Shown here one piece after another: positions 1 to 5,300 of a stretch of 9,981 nucleotides of DNA; the stretch's first letter is position 1; each line of letters opens with the position of its first letter. The stretch spans positions 21,005-30,985 of the forward strand of contig WVWW01000083.1 of assembly GCA_011773795.1 (NCBI GenBank), written 5' to 3'. The DNA comes from Acidobacteriota bacterium (lineage in GTDB: Bacteria; Acidobacteriota; Polarisedimenticolia; Polarisedimenticolales; Polarisedimenticolaceae). Under the pieces are notes generated by a model, which had not been told where the DNA came from, made no database searches, and was given only the letters and a program-made list of their open reading frames with translations. The translations under genes were made by a program, and so were the position numbers.

Positions 1-2
1 TG

Positions 3-32
3 CTCGAGGTCCTGGCCCGGGAGACCCAATAG
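3..32 (+). CDS. Possible 3' end of an upstream gene (partial)
   Basis: Reading from base 3, nine sense codons give LEVLARETQ and then a TAG stop at 30-32. Nearly all of these codons end in G or C, as in the certain genes of the window, while the other two forward frames use A/T-ending codons more often. The fragment is too short to identify a family. The inverted repeat at 32-86 begins at the last base of the stop codon, a usual place for intergenic palindromes. This is an inference from codon composition alone. Confidence 0.3.
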   Translation, partial: LEVLARETQ

Positions 33-86
33 GGACAGATTTATTTTTTGTCCCGGAATCTCGAGCAAACAAATAGATCTGTCCCC
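32..86. repeat. REP-like inverted repeat with GGGACAG ends
   Basis: The left arm at 32-46 (gggacagatttattt) and the right arm at 71-85 are inverted copies with one mismatch in 15 positions, separated by 24 bases. A shorter alternative pairing is also possible: GGGACA at 32-37 with TGTCCC at 49-54, around a T-rich loop. CTCGAGCA at 60-67 inside the element pairs with TGCTCGAG at 1-8. From memory, non-coding palindromes starting GGGGACAG or GGGGTCAG recur near REP-associated tyrosine transposase (Y1_Tnp) genes in many bacteria. No transposase gene is present here, so the assignment to that class is an inference. Confidence 0.5.
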
Positions 87-120
87 GTAGGATGACAAGA
101 ACCGGGGGCTCGCGCGTCCC

Positions 121-126
121 TGTAAT
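121..126 (+). promoter_or_regulatory. Candidate -10 hexamer before the sigma-factor gene
   Basis: TGTAAT at 121-126 matches the TATAAT consensus at five of six positions and directly abuts the ATG at 127. No good -35 hexamer sits 16-18 bases upstream; the nearest candidate, ATGACA at 92-97, is 23 bases away. If the hexamer is used, transcription would begin near 133, which would favour the second in-frame ATG at 136 and a nearly leaderless message. Confidence 0.25.
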
Positions 127-711
127 ATGAGCGCGATGAGCGAGCTGGCCGGGAAATCCCGGTCCGGCCGGGAACCGGTCGAGACGACCCTCCTTCGAGG
201 CCTCTTCACGGATCTCGCGTCCGGCAAGATCGCCGCGCTGGGGTCGATCTACGACGCCTGCGGCGACATGCTCTACGGCCTGGCTCTCTGGCGAACGGGA
301 TCGGCCTCGGAAGCCGCCGACGTGGTGCAGGAAGTCTTCGTCCGGCTCGCCGACGCGCATCGCCGGCTGGCCCACGTCGGCAACCCGCTGGCCTACCTTC
401 GACGCATGACCCACCGCGCGGCCGTGGATGTCCACCGCCGGCGCCGGCGTCGTCGCGAGGACCCGATCGAGGCCTGCGCGCTGCTCGAGACCGGCGAGAT
501 GTCGCCCGAGCGGCAGGCCGAGGCAACCCGCCTGTCCAAACTGCTCGAGCAACTGCATCCGGCGCAGCGCGAAGCCATCTACCTGCGCCACTTCTGCGGC
601 TGCTCGCACGCGGAGGTCGCCCGCGCGACGGGCGTCCCGACATTCACCGCCGCCAGCCGTTGCCGGCTCGGCCTGAAACGACTGCGCGCGCTCCTGGGGG
701 TGACGGAATGA
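127..711 (+). CDS. ECF-type RNA polymerase sigma factor
   Basis: A 194-residue sigma-70 family protein of the extracytoplasmic-function type, which directs RNA polymerase to a dedicated set of promoters, usually in response to an envelope signal. Residues about 36-103 form region 2, with the typical AADVVQEVF stretch at 64-71 used in core binding and -10 recognition. Residues about 136-190 form region 4, with LHPAQREAIYLRHFCGCSHA followed by a helix-turn-helix that contacts the -35 element. The linker carries a run of seven arginines at 104-110. The usual TVKSR of the recognition helix reads TAASR at 174-178. No C-terminal extension is present, so it is a minimal ECF factor. Two in-frame starts exist, ATG 127 and ATG 136, neither with a Shine-Dalgarno sequence. 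The stop overlaps the next gene's start (ATGA, 708-711), so its regulator is probably the downstream membrane protein. The ECF subgroup is not recognised. Confidence 0.9.
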   Translation: MSAMSELAGKSRSGREPVETTLLRGLFTDLASGKIAALGSIYDACGDMLYGLALWRTGSASEAADVVQEVFVRLADAHRRLAHVGNPLAYLRRMTHRAAVDVHRRRRRRREDPIEACALLETGEMSPERQAEATRLSKLLEQLHPAQREAIYLRHFCGCSHAEVARATGVPTFTAASRCRLGLKRLRALLGVTE

Positions 712-1112
712 CACAGGACAATCGAAAAGAGATCTTCGGAACGCTGCGCGTGCCCCGCGCACCCGAAGGACTGAAGGAACAGGTTCTCGATGCCGCCGCG
801 ACCGCGCTCGACGAGCGATCCGAGAGGACGCTGTGGGACCTGCTGTGGGAGAGCCGTGCCGCTCGCGTGGCGTGGGCCGGAACGACCCTGGCGCTGATCG
901 CGGCGCACGTCGGGTTGAGCCTGCCGGCGGGCTCGAGGGTCGATGATGGAGCGGCGGCTCGAGGTCAGCTCGAGCAGCTCATCGACGAGCTCGATCTTCC
1001 GTCGGTCGACATCAGCCCGCGAGCCGAGGCGCGCGTCATGGGGCCGCCCTCGCCGGCCGCGCGCCGACCCGAACCGAACGACGACAACGAAAGGAACGAG
1101 GTGTCCGGATGA
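708..1112 (+). CDS. Small single-pass membrane protein, candidate anti-sigma factor
   Basis: A 134-residue protein without a family I recognise. Residues 1-51 are polar and rich in charged helix-forming residues, residues about 52-72 form one hydrophobic transmembrane segment (VAWAGTTLALIAAHVGL), and residues 73-134 are polar, ending in a low-complexity tail rich in P, R, N and E. This is the architecture of membrane-bound anti-sigma factors: a cytoplasmic N-terminus that could hold the sigma factor, and a periplasmic C-terminus that could sense a signal. There is no cysteine at all, so the zinc-binding HxxxCxxC motif of ZAS anti-sigma factors is absent. The ATG at 708 is chosen over an in-frame start at 660 because it forms an ATGA overlap with the sigma gene and has GGGGGTG at 696-702 upstream. 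The role is inferred from position and topology only. Confidence 0.7.
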   Translation: MTQDNRKEIFGTLRVPRAPEGLKEQVLDAAATALDERSERTLWDLLWESRAARVAWAGTTLALIAAHVGLSLPAGSRVDDGAAARGQLEQLIDELDLPSVDISPRAEARVMGPPSPAARRPEPNDDNERNEVSG

Positions 1113-2182
1113 ACACGCACAAGAGCTCGAAACGACGAACCGTCCTGCTGGCCGCCGCCCTGGTGATCGTCCTCGCCGGACTGCTCGCGGTGCGCGCGAC
1201 ACCGCTGTCCCGTCCCTCATCGACGGTCGACGCCGCGAAGGCGAGCGTTCCGCGGCCGGCCCCCATTCTCCTCGAGGAGCTCCCGACGCCCTACTGCTGG
1301 GGCTGTTCGGGCAACAAGCATGCGCCGCTCGAGTTCCAGATCGATCTCGACCTGCTGGCGCCGCTGGGCGACGGAGACGCGAACGCCGCCGTGTGGTTCA
1401 AGGACTTCGTGAAACGAGGTCCCCGTAATGCCGAGTGGTCGGATGCCCGCACCCGGGTCGAGGTCGACGGGACGCCCTGGCTCGTTCTGCCTGCAAACGA
1501 TGCGCTGCTGCTCGAGGCCGAGCACTGGGTCGACCAGGCGCGCTGCAGCTTCCACCCCGACGTCTTCGAGATCGACGGCGTGGCGACGGAGCTACCGAAC
1601 CTGTTGATGATGCTCGACCTCGCGCGTTCCTGGGCCGCGCGTGGCAAGCTCGCCGCCGACCCGGAATCGGCCCGCGAGGACTTCCGCCGCGCCATCCGTC
1701 TCGGCCGGCTCTTGCGCCAGGACGACGTCACCCTGATCCAGGATCTGGTCGCGATCGCCTGCATCCGGATCGGCGCCGAGGCGATGTACGAGCTCGCCCG
1801 CGAGGAGGGCGACGCGGCGACGATGCTCGCGACGTCGCTCGTCCTGGCCGACAAGGACGCCATGCGTTTGTCGACGATGTGGCGGATGTCGACCTTCGAT
1901 CGGGCGATCCCCGTCAGGGATCCCGCAACGGGAGAGCTGTCCCTTCAAATCACGGACGAGTCGCTCGACGCCGTGTTCGAGCTCGTTCGAGCGCTGGAGG
2001 AGCGCAGGTTCCGCGTGGAAGGCGTGATCGTCCTTCAGGCCGTGATGCATCTCGGCACGGAGTCGCAGCGCGAGCGGGCCCGCGCGGTGCTCGACGAGTT
2101 CGTGGAGGACCCGGACGAGCTGCTTGCCACAACGGCACGGCAGCTCCGCGACGGGCCGTTCGACGAGAGCGCCTTTCCCTGA
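1109..2182 (+). CDS. Membrane-anchored periplasmic protein of unknown function, third gene of the sigma cassette
   Basis: A 357-residue protein I cannot assign. A basic N-terminus (KSSKRR) precedes a hydrophobic segment at about residues 11-28 with no lipobox cysteine, so it is probably a signal anchor holding the rest in the periplasm. A CWGC motif at 63-66 gives a CxxC pair soon after the membrane. Residues about 163-250 look alpha-helical and TPR-like (AREDFRRAIRLGRLLRQ, then LIQDLVAIACIRIGAEAMYE); a second helical part, about 285-350, contains ERARAVLDEFVEDPDELLA and resembles HEAT-type solenoids. It overlaps the preceding gene by four bases (ATGA, 1109-1112) and has GAGGTG at 1098-1103, five bases before the ATG, so its start is well supported. 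Tight coupling to the sigma factor suggests a part in signal perception or response. The reading frame is certain, the function unknown. Confidence 0.85.
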   Translation: MNTHKSSKRRTVLLAAALVIVLAGLLAVRATPLSRPSSTVDAAKASVPRPAPILLEELPTPYCWGCSGNKHAPLEFQIDLDLLAPLGDGDANAAVWFKDFVKRGPRNAEWSDARTRVEVDGTPWLVLPANDALLLEAEHWVDQARCSFHPDVFEIDGVATELPNLLMMLDLARSWAARGKLAADPESAREDFRRAIRLGRLLRQDDVTLIQDLVAIACIRIGAEAMYELAREEGDAATMLATSLVLADKDAMRLSTMWRMSTFDRAIPVRDPATGELSLQITDESLDAVFELVRALEERRFRVEGVIVLQAVMHLGTESQRERARAVLDEFVEDPDELLATTARQLRDGPFDESAFP

Positions 2183-2246
2183 TCCCCATTTGATCCTTGA
2201 TATACCATTGCGCCGAGGTCTTCCGGTCCGGGTCGACGACACGGTG

Positions 2247-2261
2247 GCGCCAGGGAGGCGC
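2247..2261. other. Small hairpin in the convergent intergenic region
   Basis: GCGCC at 2247-2251 and GGCGC at 2257-2261 form a five-base-pair stem around a five-base loop. It lies between the sigma cassette and the convergent giant gene, where transcription should stop, but no T-tract follows on either strand. A terminator role is therefore weak. Confidence 0.25.
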
Positions 2262-2299
2262 TTCGATGGCGGCGGTGATCTACTCGATGGCCCTGTCGA

Positions 2300-2328
2300 T
2301 GATCACGCGCGGGGACAGCGCCTGATCA
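2300..2328. terminator. Hairpin at the convergent gene ends, possible terminator without T-tract
   Basis: TGATCA at 2300-2305 and again at 2323-2328, with GCGC at 2307-2310 and 2318-2321, form a stem of 6 + 4 base pairs interrupted by one C-C mismatch and closed by a seven-base loop (GGGGACA). Both strands can form it. The right arm contains the TGA stop of the giant minus-strand gene (2326-2328). Its position between two convergent genes suits a bidirectional terminator, but neither side has a U-rich tail, so this is tentative. Confidence 0.35.
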
Positions 2329-5300
2329 GAAGCAGGTGGCGATCGCGTTCTTGACCGTCACGCCGCACTGGACCGACGGGATGTTCCCGTTGCGTTCCGC
2401 GAAGGTACCGTCGAGGCCCCAACTCGACTCGGTACCCGCGCCGTCGGTGCCGACCAGCAAGAAGTAGAGGTCGCCCGGCGGTACGCCGGTCCAGGCAAAC
2501 GCGCCTGCGGTACCGATCGCGCACGCGCTTCCCGTCAACGCGTAGCCCGCGACGTTGCCGAGGTCGCCGACGAGCAGGTTGTAGTCGGCCTCCGGACAGC
2601 TCACCGCGTCCCACGAGACGTCAAACGCCGTCGTTGCACCGGGCGTTCGGTCGACAAGCAGGCTCCCGGCCGGAACCGGCGACGGGCCGGGCACGCCGGT
2701 CACGCAGGTCTCGATCGCCCGCGTGGTCACGACGACGTCGTCGATCGAGAAGAACCGGTCGACGATCGCACCCTGGTAGTCGAAGCGCACCATGAAGCCG
2801 GCATTGGCGTACGGCAGGACGTCGAAGCTCATCGCCTGGTTCACGTCGGCCGCTGCGCTGGTCCACAGCGCGACCCATTGCGCGCCGTCCCAGACCTCGA
2901 TCGCGGCGGTCTCCTCCCCGTTGATCGGGTCGAACTCGAAGCGCACCTCGACCGACAACGTTGCCGAGATCAAGCCGTCGATGCCCAGGTCGATCGCCGG
3001 CGACGCCGCGGTCGTCGAGGTCTGCGGGAACAGATCCATGCAGTCGCCGGTCCCTCCGGAAGACGGTCCGCGGTTGTCCGCGATCAGGTAGTTCCCCGAG
3101 CCGCCGGCCGGAAGGGACCCGGCATCGCTCGCGACGGCCCAGGCGCCGCAGCTGTGCGAACCCGGGCCGGTCGTGATCGTCCAGTCGTTGATCACGAGAG
3201 GATCGGTGAAGCCTTCGGTGTAGCTGTCGACCAAACCACTATCCAGCCCCGTCGGCGTCACCGCCAGATCCACACCGTTGCCGTCGAGCAGCCCCGTCGA
3301 GCCTTCGAGCGCCTGCACGTTGTAGTAGTAGGTCTGCCCGTCCACCAGACTCGCGGCGTCGGAGAAGCTCGTCACGCTCGATCCCGACGCGACGATGTTG
3401 CCCGGGACCAGCGCGACCGGTGTCGTCATATCGCGATAGACCGTGTACGTGATCGGTCCCGGGCAGGGGCCGCTCGCCGCGCTCCAGTCGAGATCGACGG
3501 TGCAGGTCGGGCTCTGTGCGTTGAGCGCCGACTCGATCCCGGCGAAGAGCGGCCGGTCGAGGATCGTCAACGCGGTGCCCAGCCCGTCCGTCACGTCGTC
3601 GGGACAGGCATCGGCACCCACGAGCACGTTGTAGTCGGCGGTGCCTGGAGCGCTCGGCGTGAACGTCGGGTCATTCGCGCCCGCGATCGGCACCCCGTCC
3701 TGCAGCCACTGGTAGTGGAACGGACCGCTCCCCCCGGTCAGCGCGGCGGTCAAGGTCGGCACGCCGCTCGTGCAGACCGTCTGCGGTCCCTCGGGCGTGA
3801 CGTCGACGAACGGGTTCTCGGCGCACGCGCTTCCAGGCGAGCAGACGCCGGGGTCGAACACGCGGATGTCGTCGACCCACCAACCGAGATCGTTCACCAC
3901 CGTGTCCGTCGAGAGCCTCCAGCGGAGCATCGCGTCCTGCCCGGCGTAGGCCGACAGGTCGGCGGTGTACTCGGCCCATGCCGAGCCGCTCGTCCCGGTG
4001 AAGAAGTCGCCGATGCCGAGGTTGCAGGCGTCGGTCTCGTGGACCGACGTTTCCGGGTAGGCCACCTCCACCCGGTCCCAGCTCGTGCCGCCGTCGGTGG
4101 AGATTTGCACCTCGCCCTTGTCGAAGCTGAGCTGCATCTCGGCCCGTGAGGCGAACGACAACGTGTCCGCGGTCACGGCGAACTCCGGCGTGGTGAGGTC
4201 GGCGCAGACGTCGTCGGGGTAAGCGCCGGTGGAGTAGACGGCGGGCCCTTCGTTGCCCCCGTTCGGCTCCACGGACCAAGGCGACTCGGTCGCGAGCTGC
4301 GGCGCTCCCGTGTCTCCCGCATCGTCGTAGAAGGCCAGCAGGTCGAGCCCACTCGGCATCGTCGAACGCTCGACGTTGTTGGTGTCCGACTGCGCGGTCG
4401 TCGACTCAACGGCCCGCACGAGATAGTGGTACGGCGTGCCGTTGACCAGCCCGACCGAGTCGGTGAAGCCGGTCGCGGCGACGCCCGACGCGATCCGGTT
4501 GGCCTGGATCGGCACGACGCCGGCTGAGGTCGAACGGTAGACGTCGTAGGTCAACGGTCCCGGACAGCTCGAGAACGCCGGGTCCCAGTCGAGCTCGATG
4601 GAGCAGACCGCGTCGCGTTGATCGGTCGCCGAAACGATGCCGCCGAACTGCGGTGCCGATTCGACTTCGAGCCGCGTCGCCTGGCCGTCGGAGACCTCGT
4701 CGGGGCAGGCTGCCGCCTTGACCCGCACGTTGTAGTCGTGCACCCCGGAGTCGACCGGCTGGAACGTCGGGTTCGTCGCCCCCGAGATCGGGACGCCGTC
4801 CCGGGTCCATTGATACGTGAAGGGTCCGGCGCCGCCCGTGGTGTCGGCCGTCAGCAGCGGCAGCGCACCGGGGCAGACGGTGAGCGGACCGTCGGGGGTG
4901 ACCTCGACGGCGGGGTTGTCCGCGCAGGGGCTCGCGGTCGCGCACGCGGCGGCGTTGTTGCCGACCTCGATGTCGTCGATGGTCCAGCCGAGCGGCCGGG
5001 TGAACAGCGCGTCGCTCGAAAACAGCCAGCGGAACATCACCGTCTGTCCGTCCCACGGAGACAGGTCGGCCTCGTAACGGTTCCACGAGGTGTCGGTACC
5101 GGTGAAGTACGCACCCGTCGGCAGCCCGCACGCATCCGCGTTGCGGTCCGAGAGCCCCGGGTAGCCGACGTCGAGCCGCGCCCACGAACCGCCTCCGTTC
5201 GTGGAGATCTGCACCTCGCCCTTGTCCCAGCCGCCCTCGATGTCGTAGCGCGACCAGAACGACAGGGTGTTGCCGACGTTGAGCGTCATCTGCGGAGAGA

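Noticed and set aside
579..1220. A 213-codon open frame on the minus strand across the sigma cassette
   Set aside because: It overlaps three well-supported genes on the other strand and its product has no recognisable pattern.
2878..4149. A 423-codon open frame on the plus strand
   Set aside because: It is antisense to the FN3-jellyroll-Ig modules and arginine-rich without a domain; it is a shadow of the minus-strand gene.
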